Positions 43,906-52,182 of a stretch of DNA of 64,000 bases are shown one piece after another; the stretch's first letter is position 1, and each line of letters opens with the position of its first letter. Under the pieces are notes generated by a model. It searched no databases. It worked only from the letters and a program-made list of their open reading frames with translations, and was not told the origin of the DNA. Source of the stretch: Gracilibacter sp. BRH_c7a. GTDB taxonomy: Bacteria; Bacillota; Desulfitobacteriia; Desulfitobacteriales; Syntrophobotulaceae. The stretch spans positions 1-64,000 of the forward strand of contig LOEZ01000080.1 of the NCBI GenBank assembly GCA_001516055.1, read 5' to 3'. A program made the position numbers and the translations under genes.

Positions 43906-43942
43906 AGAAAAGCGGGTGTCCTATATGGGACATCCGCTTTCT
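43906..43942 (+). terminator. Intrinsic terminator after the PFOR operon
   Basis: AAAGCGGGTGTCC and GGGACATCCGCTTT pair around TATAT (one wobble), with TTTCT at the end. Confidence 0.82.
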
Positions 43943-43951
43943 AAAGTAAAA

Positions 43952-43974
43952 TCAGGGACGGTTCTTTACTTTAC
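43952..43974. repeat. REP-like repeat, copy 1
   Basis: Begins TCAGGGACGGTTCTT and ends ACTTTAC. It matches 51504-51526 at all but one base. AAAGTAAA just upstream is inverted relative to its TTTACTTT end, so it can fold. It touches the stop codon of the minus-strand DUF3787 gene. Such GGGACGGTTCT elements are scattered in related Clostridia (from memory). Confidence 0.65.
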
Positions 43975-44144
43975 AGTTGCGAACCATCATCTACCCATTC
44001 CTTCGCATTTTGGACATCATATTCAGTAGGAATAACCACCTGAGAAAGAGGTTTTATATCCTTCGAACTATTAATCCAAGCTGCCGTTTCGTGGTTTTCT
44101 ATTGGAAGAGCCATAAAGCGTTGTTTCTTTTTATTCTCAGTCAT
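43971..44144 (-). CDS. DUF3787 small protein, copy 1
   Basis: 57 residues, read directly: MTENKKKQRFMALPIENHET then AAWINSSKDIKPLSQVVIPT, ending VQNAKEWVDDGSQL. The KKQxFMALPIExHxTAAW opening and NAKEWVDxN ending mark the clostridial DUF3787 family of spore-linked small proteins (function unknown). GGAGGTAGACACAA precedes the ATG. Its stop codon lies inside the REP-like repeat, so the last residues may come from the repeat. Confidence 0.82.
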   Translation of the reverse strand: MTENKKKQRFMALPIENHETAAWINSSKDIKPLSQVVIPTEYDVQNAKEWVDDGSQL

Positions 44145-44166
44145 TTGTGTCTACCTCCACCAATAA

Positions 44167-44319
44167 TCAATCCGATTCTACCCACTCTTGGGAGTCCATA
44201 GCATTCAACGCTGTAGGAATAGGTATCCCGGATTCTTCAGGATCCACGCTCTGAAGTTTCATTCCTAAGACAGAGGCCTCTTTCTTTTTCAATTTTTCTT
44301 TCTTTTCGTTTATATCCAT
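44167..44319 (-). CDS. DUF3787-like small protein, copy 2
   Basis: 50 residues: MDINEKKEKLKKKEASVLGM then KLQSVDPEESGIPIPTALNA and MDSQEWVESD. It shares the IPIPT...xEWVxx ending with its neighbour but the opening is divergent. AGGTGAACATT precedes the ATG, 22 bases separate it from copy 1, so both are one operon. Small, helical, likely expressed in sporulation (inference). Confidence 0.72.
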   Translation of the reverse strand: MDINEKKEKLKKKEASVLGMKLQSVDPEESGIPIPTALNAMDSQEWVESD

Positions 44320-44410
44320 AATGTTCACCTCGTATTTTATTATTGGTTTATAGCTTTTGATAGTATGAAAAAAAAAATACCTTGCTTAAGAAGGTAATTT
44401 TAGTAAATTT

Positions 44411-44462
44411 GAGAAAAAGACCAAGATTGAATAAACGTCCTTGTAGAGTTAAATCTTGGCCT
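44411..44462 (-). terminator. Terminator after the coiled-coil gene
   Basis: On the minus strand GGCCAAGATT and AATCTTGGTC pair around a 23-base loop, followed by TTTTTCTC, right after the stop at 44471. Confidence 0.75.
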
Positions 44463-44470
44463 TAAGAAAT

Positions 44471-44899
44471 TTAATATTTCTTGTTATCATCAGAATGAAG
44501 AGCATGTTTTAATTTGTTTATTGCTTCAATCAAAGAGTCGGTACTTTTCAGCACGATTTCATCCTTTTGAGCTTTGCCTTGGGATAGCTTCTCCTGGATA
44601 GATAATCTGACCTTTAAAGCCTTTCCTTCCAGTTCCCCCATATAGCCCCTCAGATTTTCTTCAACATTTTCCTGAGTTTTACCTACTTTGCTCAGGACCT
44701 CATCTTTGGCTTTGGAAACCCTTTCCTTGGAGAGGTTTTCAACATCCTCTAAACGCTTTTCAACGGAAGCTTTCATTTCGTTTAAGTTTTCCAGAATATC
44801 TTCTCTAATTTCTTTAGACTCCGAGACTGTTTCTTCTTTGATTACAGTAGTGAGTTCTTGAAGTTTGGCCTTAATTCTTTCCATACCATCTCTAGCCAT
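44471..44899 (-). CDS. Coiled-coil protein of unknown function
   Basis: 142 residues, almost entirely heptad-like with Glu/Lys/Leu (ASVEKRLEDVENLSKERVSK and similar), no signal peptide, no cysteine. Resembles apolipoprotein/plant LEA-like helical proteins only in composition. AGGAGGAATCTGC precedes the ATG. Monocistronic with its own terminator. Function unknown. Confidence 0.7.
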   Translation of the reverse strand: MARDGMERIKAKLQELTTVIKEETVSESKEIREDILENLNEMKASVEKRLEDVENLSKERVSKAKDEVLSKVGKTQENVEENLRGYMGELEGKALKVRLSIQEKLSQGKAQKDEIVLKSTDSLIEAINKLKHALHSDDNKKY

Positions 44900-45164
44900 G
44901 CAGATTCCTCCTTCAACATATTGTATTTTAGAAGAGTTGAGTTCCTAAAAAAGCGGTATTTTTCTTGAATACTGACTTCGCCATTTTATGGTAATTACCT
45001 TCTTGAAAGTAATAATAATTTGTATTTCAGTAAGACTAAGAAAACAAAAGTAATTTGATATATTCACTTCACTAAACATATAATAATTGGCAAGTAAATA
45101 AATAAGGACTATATTCATTTATTCATTAGATGAGCAGTCTAGTACTTCAATAAAAAAAGGAAAG

Positions 45165-46091
45165 ATGAAAATGAAAAATAACAGGAATTATGTACTATGT
45201 ATTTCTATTGTGCTTCTTATCTTCATTTCCGGTTGTACCCAAGTACTCCCTAAAGAAGAGAAGACAGAAACAATAACCCTTTATTATGCTGATTCGGAGA
45301 ATAATGACTTCGTTCTTGAAGAACGCCAGATATCATTCACAGACCAGGAAGAAAAGTATAAAGTAACGTTAGAAGAATTAATAAAAGGTCCAGATAATAA
45401 AGATAATAGGGTAAATATTTCTGAAACTACTAAAATCTACGGGACTATCAGCCAGGACGATGGCTTGTTGGTAAATTTTAGTCAGGAATTCAATCAGTTC
45501 GGAGGAAGTATGGCGGAAGTTATGGCTGTGGGCTCGGTCGTAAATACGATGACTCAGTTCGAAGAGGTTAACAGAGTGAAAATCTTGGTAGATGGAGAAG
45601 AATTAACAGGACCCTCAGGGCAGCCTCGGGGTTTCATGCAAAGTTTTGAGAAAGAAGTAAAGGGAACTGAAGAACAAGCAATAAAGCTATATTTCAGCAA
45701 TGAAGATGCTGATGCAGTAAGAGGTGAAACAAGAATAATTGATATTTCTAAGACTGCTAGCAGAGAGGAAATACTGCAGATGGTTTTGGAAGAGTTAATA
45801 GAAGGGCCAGAAAATTCTAATTTGAATAGAACAATCCCCCCTGAAGTTAAAGTAAAATCTATTAAAATTAATAATCAAACAGCAATTGTTGACTTCTCTG
45901 AGGAGATGCATACTAAACATTGGGGAGGAGCTGCTGGAGAAAGCATGACAATCAATTCCTTGGTTAATACCCTTACCGAATTTGACTATATCGAGCTGGT
46001 AAAACTTACGGTTGAGGGGCAACCCCTAGCTATTGAACATGCAATATTAGAGGAACCCCTCCCGCGTAATAATGCTATGATTGAACAGTAA
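45165..46091 (+). CDS. GerM-domain lipoprotein
   Basis: 308 residues. Lipoprotein signal LCISIVLLIFISGC. Two GerM (PF10646) domains in tandem, about 40-145 and 165-285, each with a YFSNEDAD/YYADSENN-type start, an LEELIKGP or LEELIEGP helix and an S-V-V-N-T-x-T-x-F segment. GerM domains occur in spore and sporulation-associated surface proteins. AAAGGAAAG precedes the ATG; a second ATG two codons on is equally possible. Confidence 0.9.
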   Translation: MKMKNNRNYVLCISIVLLIFISGCTQVLPKEEKTETITLYYADSENNDFVLEERQISFTDQEEKYKVTLEELIKGPDNKDNRVNISETTKIYGTISQDDGLLVNFSQEFNQFGGSMAEVMAVGSVVNTMTQFEEVNRVKILVDGEELTGPSGQPRGFMQSFEKEVKGTEEQAIKLYFSNEDADAVRGETRIIDISKTASREEILQMVLEELIEGPENSNLNRTIPPEVKVKSIKINNQTAIVDFSEEMHTKHWGGAAGESMTINSLVNTLTEFDYIELVKLTVEGQPLAIEHAILEEPLPRNNAMIEQ

Positions 46092-46099
46092 GTCTTAAC

Positions 46100-46468
46100 C
46101 TAGCTTTGAGGATAAGGCAACTGAACTTTATATTTAGTAAACATATCCAAAGCATCATCTATCTGAGGTTGGGCAGCTATATCGGCTTGATATTCACCAA
46201 GATTGAAAAGCTCTTCAAAAAGATGACGTTGAGCTAGTTTAAGGTTACTAAGATTTTCGGTGACTACGTTATAAAGCTGTTGGCATAATACCTCTTTGGA
46301 GCCGGTAGTGTAACTCTCAATAATATGTTTCTCACTGAGAAGAACATCATTGAGACGATCACGTACATTAAAGCTAGGGTCCTTTTCTTCTGGTAACACA
46401 GGAGACTTGCCTTTACCAACCTTCTGAACCCCAAATGGGCTGGTAACGGTTGAAGAAGTATCAATCAC
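46100..46468 (-). CDS. Spore coat protein, CotF family
   Basis: 122 residues. The helical part DRLNDVLLSEKHIIESYTTG and LRHxxEELFNLGEYQA-like region (AQRHLFEELFNLG) is the Coat F pattern (ferritin-like helices). Starts with GTG at 46466-46468, overlapping the stop of the upstream gene by GTGA, with AAGGAGGAATGGTACA before it. Coat component of the spore. Confidence 0.82.
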   Translation of the reverse strand: MIDTSSTVTSPFGVQKVGKGKSPVLPEEKDPSFNVRDRLNDVLLSEKHIIESYTTGSKEVLCQQLYNVVTENLSNLKLAQRHLFEELFNLGEYQADIAAQPQIDDALDMFTKYKVQLPYPQS

Positions 46469-46689
46469 TGTACCATTCCTCCTTGTTGAGATTGTTGTTG
46501 AGTCTGCTGTTGTAGATAATTCAAGACCTTTGTGTAATTTTGTTGGTGAACTTGGCCGACACTGTTAAATATGCCTTGAAAATTGGGATCCACTTCCTGA
46601 TTTGCATAGCTACTACACTTCTTGGCCATCAGAAGTTCCCAGGAAAGAAAGTCTTTAATATAGCTTAATTCTTTAACAGATAAACTCAA
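46465..46689 (-). CDS. Small CotF-like spore coat protein
   Basis: 74 residues from TTG at 46687-46689, nine bases after AAGGAGG. SYIKDFLSWELLMAKKCSSY and AQxxxDPNFQGIFNSVGQVH-type text (here NQEVDPNFQGIFNSVG) is typical of the short clostridial coat proteins made of one ferritin-like helix pair; the tail is Gln-rich (YLQQQTQQQSQQGG). It overlaps the larger CotF gene, so the two probably form a complex. Confidence 0.78.
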   Translation of the reverse strand: MSLSVKELSYIKDFLSWELLMAKKCSSYANQEVDPNFQGIFNSVGQVHQQNYTKVLNYLQQQTQQQSQQGGMVQ

Positions 46690-46760
46690 GAGACACACCT
46701 CCTTGTTATTTCAGCTTTTAGTCTTTGCTTTTAGCTATAACCTTATGTAAGGAGATGCAA

Positions 46761-46790
46761 AAAACCTAAGGCCCTCAGACCTTAGGTTTT
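46761..46790. terminator. Bidirectional terminator
   Basis: AACCTAAGG (46763-46771) and CCTTAGGTT (46780-46788) pair; A-run on one side and T-run on the other make it work on both strands. It separates the coat genes from the RNA-like element. Confidence 0.85.
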
Positions 46791-46800
46791 TAAACATATT

Positions 46801-47040
46801 GGTGGTATTTGTGTATTACTTAGCGAACCTTAGAGCAGAGAAGCGTCGAGAACGTAGCTGATGAAGCGTTAAGATGTGCCAAACCTCAGGTATTACACTG
46901 AGGTTTGGCACATTAGAGGAATCAGCAAGTGAACATCTTCGGCGCGTGGTACGTTTGTCTCTTGCGGAGATAAACGCCGAAGCCGCAAACTACAAAGAAT
47001 TACATACCGGCGCACGGGCGGGTAATGCACAAATATCACC
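46801..47040 (+). ncRNA. Candidate structured noncoding RNA, about 240 nt
   Basis: The end segments 46801-46819 and 47022-47040 pair over 19 positions. Two further helices are clear: 46874-46889 with 46898-46913 (16 bp, perfect) enclosed by GCTGAT/ATCAGC (46857-46862, 46921-46926), and 46937-46943 with 46976-46982 leading to 46953-46961 with 46967-46975. The three imperfect positions (46805-47036, 46814-47027, 46957-46971) are G-U pairs on the plus strand but would be A-C mismatches on the minus strand, which points to plus-strand transcription. It is richer in G+C than the flanks. No family recognised; no promoter found. Confidence 0.65.
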
Positions 47041-47055
47041 ATAAACTTTAAATTA

Positions 47056-48669
47056 TCAACTATACATAGACTCAAGCAAAGCTTTAATGGTATCACTTTC
47101 TAAATACTCATCATAGGTAAGCTGTCTATCAACCAAACCTTGAGGAGTGATCTCGATAATTCTATTCGCTATTGTCTGAACAAATTGATGGTCCTGAGAC
47201 ACGAATAGAACAGTACCATTAAAATCAATCAAACCGTTGTTAAGAGCTGTGATAGACTCTAAATCCAGATGGTTGGTCGGTTCATCCAAAAGAAGAACAT
47301 TGGCACCGCTAAGCATCATTTTGGACAGCATACAGCGGACTTTTTCACCACCGGAAAGAACGTTCACAGGCTTTAAAGACTCTTCACCTGAAAAAAGCAT
47401 CCGACCTAGGAATCCTCTTACAAATGATTCATCTGGGTCTTTGGAAAATTGCCTGAGCCAATCCACCAGGCTCAGATTCGAATCAAAGAAATGAGAGTTA
47501 TCTTTAGGGAAATAAGCTTGGGAAGTAGTAATACCCCAGCTAAACTCTCCACTATCGGGAACTATTTCCCCCATTAGTACTTTGAACAGCGTAGTCTTAG
47601 CATTCTCGTTAGGTCCCACAAAAGCAATTTTATCTCCTGTATTAACCATAAAAGAAATATTATCCAGAACCTTTTCACCGTCGATAGTACAAGTAAGATT
47701 CTGAACAGTCAATAGATTATTACCAGCTTCCCTGTCAGAGTTAAAGGCGATATAAGGATATTTGCGGGAGGATGGCTTAATATCATCTAAGGTGATTTTC
47801 TCTAATAATTTTTTGCGGGAGGTTGCTTGCTTTGCTTTAGAAGCATTGGAGCTGAACCTTTGGATAAACCTCTGTAAATCTGCTATCTTATCTTCTTTTT
47901 TCTTATTAGACTCCCTCATTAACCTCAGAGCCAATTGGCTCGATTCATACCAGAAATCGTAATTACCTACAAACATCTGAATCTTACCGAAGTCTATATC
48001 AACAATATGCGTACAAACTTTATTTAAAAAGTATCTGTCATGAGAGACTACAATTACCGTACTTTCGAAGTTCAAAAGGAAATTCTCCAACCAGATTTTA
48101 GATTGTAAATCCAAATGGTTGGTTGGTTCATCCAAGAGCAGGATATGAGGATTACCGAATAAAGCTTGAGCCAAAAGGACACGAACTTTTTGGTTTCCAT
48201 CTAATTCGCTCATTTTTTTGGAGTGAAGATCTTTAGTGATACCCAAGCCCATTAACAATTCGCCTGCTTCAGATTCAGCTTGCCATCCATCCATCTCAGC
48301 GAACTCACCTTCCAGCTCTGAAGCTCTTAGCCCATCTTCCTCATTAAAATCAGGCTTTTCATAGAGGGAATCTTTCTCTACCATTATTTCATAAAGCCTA
48401 GCATGCCCCATGATAACAGTATTAATAACTTCGAACTCTTCAAACTCATAATGATCCTGTTTTAGAACAGCAATCCGTTCCCCAGGAGTAACTGTCACGT
48501 CCCCTTTAGTAGACTCTATCTCACCAGATAGTATCTTCAAAAGTGTGGATTTTCCTGACCCATTTGCTCCGATTACGCCGTAACAGTTTCCGGGTGTAAA
48601 TTTTAGGTTTACATCTTCAAACAATGCTCTTTTACCGTAACGTAAGGTTAAATTTTCTGTACTTATCAT
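47056..48669 (-). CDS. ABC-F family ATPase
   Basis: 537 residues with two ABC domains and no membrane part. First Walker A GVIGANGSGKSTLLK near residue 35, second AFVGPNENAKTTLFK near 355 (note NENAKTT, an atypical loop lacking the usual GxGK glycine-lysine spacing). Signatures SELDGNQKVRVLLAQ and LSGGEKVRCMLSK; Walker B LLLDEPTNHLDLQS and LLLDEPTNHLDLES. ABC-F proteins act on the ribosome (translation rescue or drug protection). YkpA/YbiT-like in length. Downstream is the RNA-like element. Confidence 0.93.
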   Translation of the reverse strand: MISTENLTLRYGKRALFEDVNLKFTPGNCYGVIGANGSGKSTLLKILSGEIESTKGDVTVTPGERIAVLKQDHYEFEEFEVINTVIMGHARLYEIMVEKDSLYEKPDFNEEDGLRASELEGEFAEMDGWQAESEAGELLMGLGITKDLHSKKMSELDGNQKVRVLLAQALFGNPHILLLDEPTNHLDLQSKIWLENFLLNFESTVIVVSHDRYFLNKVCTHIVDIDFGKIQMFVGNYDFWYESSQLALRLMRESNKKKEDKIADLQRFIQRFSSNASKAKQATSRKKLLEKITLDDIKPSSRKYPYIAFNSDREAGNNLLTVQNLTCTIDGEKVLDNISFMVNTGDKIAFVGPNENAKTTLFKVLMGEIVPDSGEFSWGITTSQAYFPKDNSHFFDSNLSLVDWLRQFSKDPDESFVRGFLGRMLFSGEESLKPVNVLSGGEKVRCMLSKMMLSGANVLLLDEPTNHLDLESITALNNGLIDFNGTVLFVSQDHQFVQTIANRIIEITPQGLVDRQLTYDEYLESDTIKALLESMYS

Positions 48670-48710
48670 GTCTACCTTTTCCTTTTAATTTTTTGGATTG
48701 CCTAAACTAT

Positions 48711-48740
48711 AAAAAACCCTCCCAGGAAACCCTGGGAGGG
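48711..48740 (-). terminator. Terminator between zinc-ribbon gene and ABC-F gene
   Basis: CCCTCCCAGG and CCTGGGAGGG form a 10-bp stem around AAAC; on the minus strand a T6 run follows. It ends the zinc-ribbon transcript. Confidence 0.88.
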
Positions 48741-48757
48741 CTCTTAATTACAAAGAT

Positions 48758-49060
48758 TTACCAGTTGTTTCTTGAGCGGGGTTGGTAACAGTCACGGCAG
48801 TAAACCGGCTTATCACCAGTAGGTTGGAAAGGAACTGTGGTTTCTTTACCGCAAGCTGAACATACTGCAGGGAACATTTCGCGTTGTTGGCGACCAAAGC
48901 CACCGCCGCCTCTGTTCTGCTGTTTTCTAGCCGCACGGCATTCTGGGCAACGACCAGGTTCATTTGTAAATCCTTTTTCTGCGTAGAACTCTTGTTCTGA
49001 AGCAGTGAAAGCGAATTCACATCCACAGTCTTTGCAACTTAGTGTTTTGTCATTATACAT
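48758..49060 (-). CDS. Zinc-ribbon protein (probable zinc-binding domain)
   Basis: 100 residues from the ATG at 49058-49060 (AGGAGG seven bases before). Three CxxC knuckles: LSCKDCGCEFAFTASEQEFY, PGRCPECRAARKQQNRGGGG and PAVCSACGKETTVPFQPTG, then VYCRDCY. This matches the small zinc-ribbon proteins (zf-trcl/CxxC) widespread in Clostridia. The basic Gly/Arg-rich linker suggests nucleic acid contact. Role unknown. Upstream leader is structured. Confidence 0.85.
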   Translation of the reverse strand: MYNDKTLSCKDCGCEFAFTASEQEFYAEKGFTNEPGRCPECRAARKQQNRGGGGFGRQQREMFPAVCSACGKETTVPFQPTGDKPVYCRDCYQPRSRNNW

Positions 49061-49092
49061 ATAACGACCTCCTAGATTATTTACCCGCCACA

Positions 49093-49114
49093 AGGGAAGT
49101 TCGACATCTTCCCT
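49093..49114 (-). promoter_or_regulatory. Hairpin in the zinc-ribbon gene leader
   Basis: AGGGAAG (49093-49099) and CTTCCCT (49108-49114) form a 7-bp stem with an 8-base loop, about 33 bases before the start codon; a second possible stem CTTAG/CTAAG is further upstream on the minus strand. Could be a regulatory leader or coincidence. Confidence 0.4.
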
Positions 49115-49312
49115 GAGCCTTAGGCAATCGAGAAGGTCTAAGCAAATCCACATGAACTAACGAGCTTATATAATTATATCCAGAAATAACCTAATTGTCA
49201 ATTATCATAAGGGCTGAATTCCCTATTATACAAGGGTTTTTAGACAAGAATATGGTATACTAGATAAAAAATACCTTCTAGTTTATTAATTATTTATATG
49301 GAGCGTGCAAAA

Positions 49313-51493
49313 ATGGGCAAAAGTTTAGTCTTAACAGAGAAACCTTCGGTAGGACGTGAGATAGCCAAAGTTCTGAATTGTAATCAAAAAGGAAACGGTT
49401 ATTTCAGTAGTTCTAAATATATTGTATCTTGGGCTTTGGGGCACCTTGTAACCTTAGCTGATCCGGAAAAATATGATGCCAAATATAAGAACTGGAGACT
49501 GGAAGATCTCCCTATGCTTCCCGAGAAGATGGAATTAGAAGTCATCAAAGAAACATCAAAACAATTCAGTGTTGTGAAGAACTTGATGAGAATGCCTGAT
49601 ATCACAGAACTGATTATCGCTACAGATGCTGGAAGGGAAGGGGAATTAGTAGCCAGGTGGATTATCCAGAAAGCAGGCTGGCGTAAACCAATTAAACGCT
49701 TATGGATATCTTCTCAAACCGATAGAGCCATCAAAGAAGGATTTAACAACTTAAAGCCGGGTAAAGACTACGAGAACCTTTATGCTTCCGCAGAGTGCAG
49801 GGCAGAAGCCGATTGGCTGGTAGGATTAAATGTCACAAGAGCGTTAGCCTGTAAATTCAATGCCCAGCTTTCTGCCGGCCGGGTGCAAACACCAACTCTT
49901 GCTCTCGTTGTCAACAGAGAGCAAGAAATCAAGAATTTTGTACCCCAGGACTATTGGACAGTGAATGCCAACACTCAAGGATTTTCCCTGCGTTGGCAAG
50001 ATAAAAAAAGCGGACAGACCCGAATCTTTAATAGAAAAACAGCAGAAGAGATAGAGGCTAAGGTAACAGGACAAACAGGAAAAATCATCGAGATTAAGAA
50101 AGAAACAAAGAAAGAATTGCCTCCTTTAGCCTACGATCTTACAGAACTACAGAGGGATGCTAACCGTAGATATGGTTATTCGGCGAAGAACACATCTTCT
50201 ATCATGCAGCAACTATATGAGAGCCATAAACTTGTCACCTATCCCAGAACAGATTCTCGTCATATTACTGAAGATATAGTACCAACTCTACCAGAACGTT
50301 TAAAAAGTATCGCCATTGGGCCATACGTGCAATTAGTCAAAAACGTTCTCCATAATAAGCTCAAACCAACGAAGCGATTTGTAGATAACTCTAAAGTATC
50401 TGATCATCATGCGATTATCCCGACTGAACAGTTTGTTCAGTTGTCTAAACTGACTAGAGAAGAAAGCAATATTTATGATCTCATAGTTAAAAGATTCCTC
50501 GCAGTCCTGTCACCTCCTTTTGAATATGAACAGACATCCGTCAAGGCAGACGTTAAAGGAGAGATATTTACCGTCCAAGGTAAAGTAGTCACACAAAAAG
50601 GATGGAAGAATATTTATCAGGGAAACGACGACTGGGAAGATGAAAATGAAGACCAGGAAAGAGAGCAAAATCTACCAGTTATCCGTCAAGGAGACAGCTT
50701 ACCTATCCTATCCGTGACAGCGAAGCAAGGAAAAACCAAACCACCCGCCAGATATACCGAAGCCACATTACTCTCAGCAATGGAGCATCCCGGCAAGATG
50801 ATTGATGATCGGGAATTAAGAGAAGCGATCCAGAAAACCAGCGGGCTAGGCACACCAGCTACGCGAGCAGAAATAATCGAGAAGCTGCTAAGCTCTTTTT
50901 ATATGGAGCGAAACGGCAAGGAAATAGTTCCAACTTCTAAGGGAATCCAACTCCTGGGACTAGTACCACCGGAACTCAGATCTCCAGAACTAACTGCTCA
51001 GTGGGAACAACAACTGACTGAGATAAGCAAAGGCAAGGTAAATGGGAATCAATTTCTCAGCAAAATAAGGGATTATTCAGCCCAACTCGTAAAAACAGTT
51101 AAAGGAAGCAGTCAAACATTCCGTCATGATAATCTTACCCGAAACAAATGTCCGGAGTGTGGCAAATTTCTCTTGCAGGTTAAAGGCAAAAAAGGAGAAA
51201 TGTATGTCTGTCAAGATCGTGAATGCGGCTACCGCAAAGGTATTTCTTTAATCTCCAATGCCAGATGCCCCCAGTGTCATAAAAAGATGGAAATGCGTGG
51301 AGAAGGAGAGAACAAACTTTTCACCTGTACTTGCGGTTTCCGTGAAAAGCTCTCTGTCTTCCAAAAAAGAAAAGAAGAAACCAAAGGAAGTATCAATAAA
51401 AAAGAAGCAAGCAGATACCTTCAACAACAAAAAAGTGAAGCCCCCATCAACACAGCCTTAGCCGACGCCCTCGCTAAACTCAAAAAGAACTAA
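49313..51493 (+). CDS. topB: DNA topoisomerase III
   Basis: Type IA topoisomerase, 726 residues from the ATG at 49313 (GGAG nine bases before). Toprim motifs LVLTEKPSVGREIAK and ATDAGREGELVARWI, then the catalytic tyrosine segment LVTYPRTDSRHI near residue 311. C-terminal zinc ribbon CPECGKFLLQVKGKKGEMYVC. TopB decatenates DNA; chromosomal or plasmid-borne forms both exist. The REP-like repeat follows the stop. Confidence 0.95.
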   Translation: MGKSLVLTEKPSVGREIAKVLNCNQKGNGYFSSSKYIVSWALGHLVTLADPEKYDAKYKNWRLEDLPMLPEKMELEVIKETSKQFSVVKNLMRMPDITELIIATDAGREGELVARWIIQKAGWRKPIKRLWISSQTDRAIKEGFNNLKPGKDYENLYASAECRAEADWLVGLNVTRALACKFNAQLSAGRVQTPTLALVVNREQEIKNFVPQDYWTVNANTQGFSLRWQDKKSGQTRIFNRKTAEEIEAKVTGQTGKIIEIKKETKKELPPLAYDLTELQRDANRRYGYSAKNTSSIMQQLYESHKLVTYPRTDSRHITEDIVPTLPERLKSIAIGPYVQLVKNVLHNKLKPTKRFVDNSKVSDHHAIIPTEQFVQLSKLTREESNIYDLIVKRFLAVLSPPFEYEQTSVKADVKGEIFTVQGKVVTQKGWKNIYQGNDDWEDENEDQEREQNLPVIRQGDSLPILSVTAKQGKTKPPARYTEATLLSAMEHPGKMIDDRELREAIQKTSGLGTPATRAEIIEKLLSSFYMERNGKEIVPTSKGIQLLGLVPPELRSPELTAQWEQQLTEISKGKVNGNQFLSKIRDYSAQLVKTVKGSSQTFRHDNLTRNKCPECGKFLLQVKGKKGEMYVCQDRECGYRKGISLISNARCPQCHKKMEMRGEGENKLFTCTCGFREKLSVFQKRKEETKGSINKKEASRYLQQQKSEAPINTALADALAKLKKN

Positions 51494-51503
51494 AGTCATA
51501 AAG

Positions 51504-51526
51504 TCAGGGACGGTTCTTCACTTTAC
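51504..51526. repeat. REP-like repeat, copy 2
   Basis: Begins TCAGGGACGGTTCTT and ends ACTTTAC; one base differs from the copy at 43952-43974. Lies 11 bases after the topB stop. Confidence 0.65.
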
Positions 51527-51562
51527 GCGTCAAAGAATATTAATGAGAAAAAGGAGTTTGTA

Positions 51563-52021
51563 ATGAAAGGATTCCTAAGAAATCTAGCCTTAATTGCAGT
51601 TGTAGCATTTATTTTGCAGGGTATATGGGAATACACAGTATGCGGACTGTTTTACACAATGAGTAACCTAGGACATACCAGACTTATGTTAAGTGCTACT
51701 TTCGGGGATATGGTGATGAGTATTGCGCTTTATGGTCTATTAGTGTTCGTTAATAGGGATGTCAATTGGGTAAATAAAAAGTGGCGTAGACATGATTATG
51801 TAATTACGACTCTATACGCCTTATTTTTGAGTTTTTACTTTGAGATTAGCGCATTGCAAATCGAACGCTGGGGATATGATCCCATTATGCCGATAATCCC
51901 GACCACACCGATAGCATTTCTTCCGGTACTCCAACTTTTGATACTTCTCCCGATTATCTTTGCTCTAACCAAGCAACTAAATAAAAAATTGAGTTCAAGT
52001 TATAAAAGCGTAAAGTCATAA
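51563..52021 (+). CDS. Hypothetical membrane protein, four helices
   Basis: 152 residues. Hydrophobic stretches at about 7-25, 48-64, 80-98 and 115-138 (LIAVVAFILQGIWEYTVCGL, FGDMVMSIALYGLLVFVN, VITTLYALFLSFYFEISAL, FLPVLQLLILLPIIFAL). Trp/Glu in the first helix and a His-Arg loop (RRHDY) are notable. No family recognised. AAAAAGGAG before the ATG. Possibly translated alone. Confidence 0.65.
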   Translation: MKGFLRNLALIAVVAFILQGIWEYTVCGLFYTMSNLGHTRLMLSATFGDMVMSIALYGLLVFVNRDVNWVNKKWRRHDYVITTLYALFLSFYFEISALQIERWGYDPIMPIIPTTPIAFLPVLQLLILLPIIFALTKQLNKKLSSSYKSVKS

Positions 52022-52182
52022 CATAAGTTAAAAAGAATTTAAATGCATTAAAAAAGCATTAGATACTTAAGGAAATAGGCAACGACTCTTCAAAAGATCA
52101 CTTAAGAAATAGGAGTAGAGGCGGTTAGCATTATATTTATGGGAATAGTATGTAATGACATTTCTAGACATAGAGTATATTC

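Noticed and set aside
46874-47043. Plus-strand frame reading MCQTSGITLRFG and LEESASEHLRRVVRLS
   Set aside because: It looks protein-like in part, but it includes the perfect 16-bp hairpin and no ribosome site precedes it. RNA folding explains the segment better, though a decayed gene cannot be fully excluded.
46893-47096. 67-codon minus-strand frame over the RNA-like element
   Set aside because: It crosses the folded element and the end of the ABC-F gene; no ribosome site; sequence lacks any domain.
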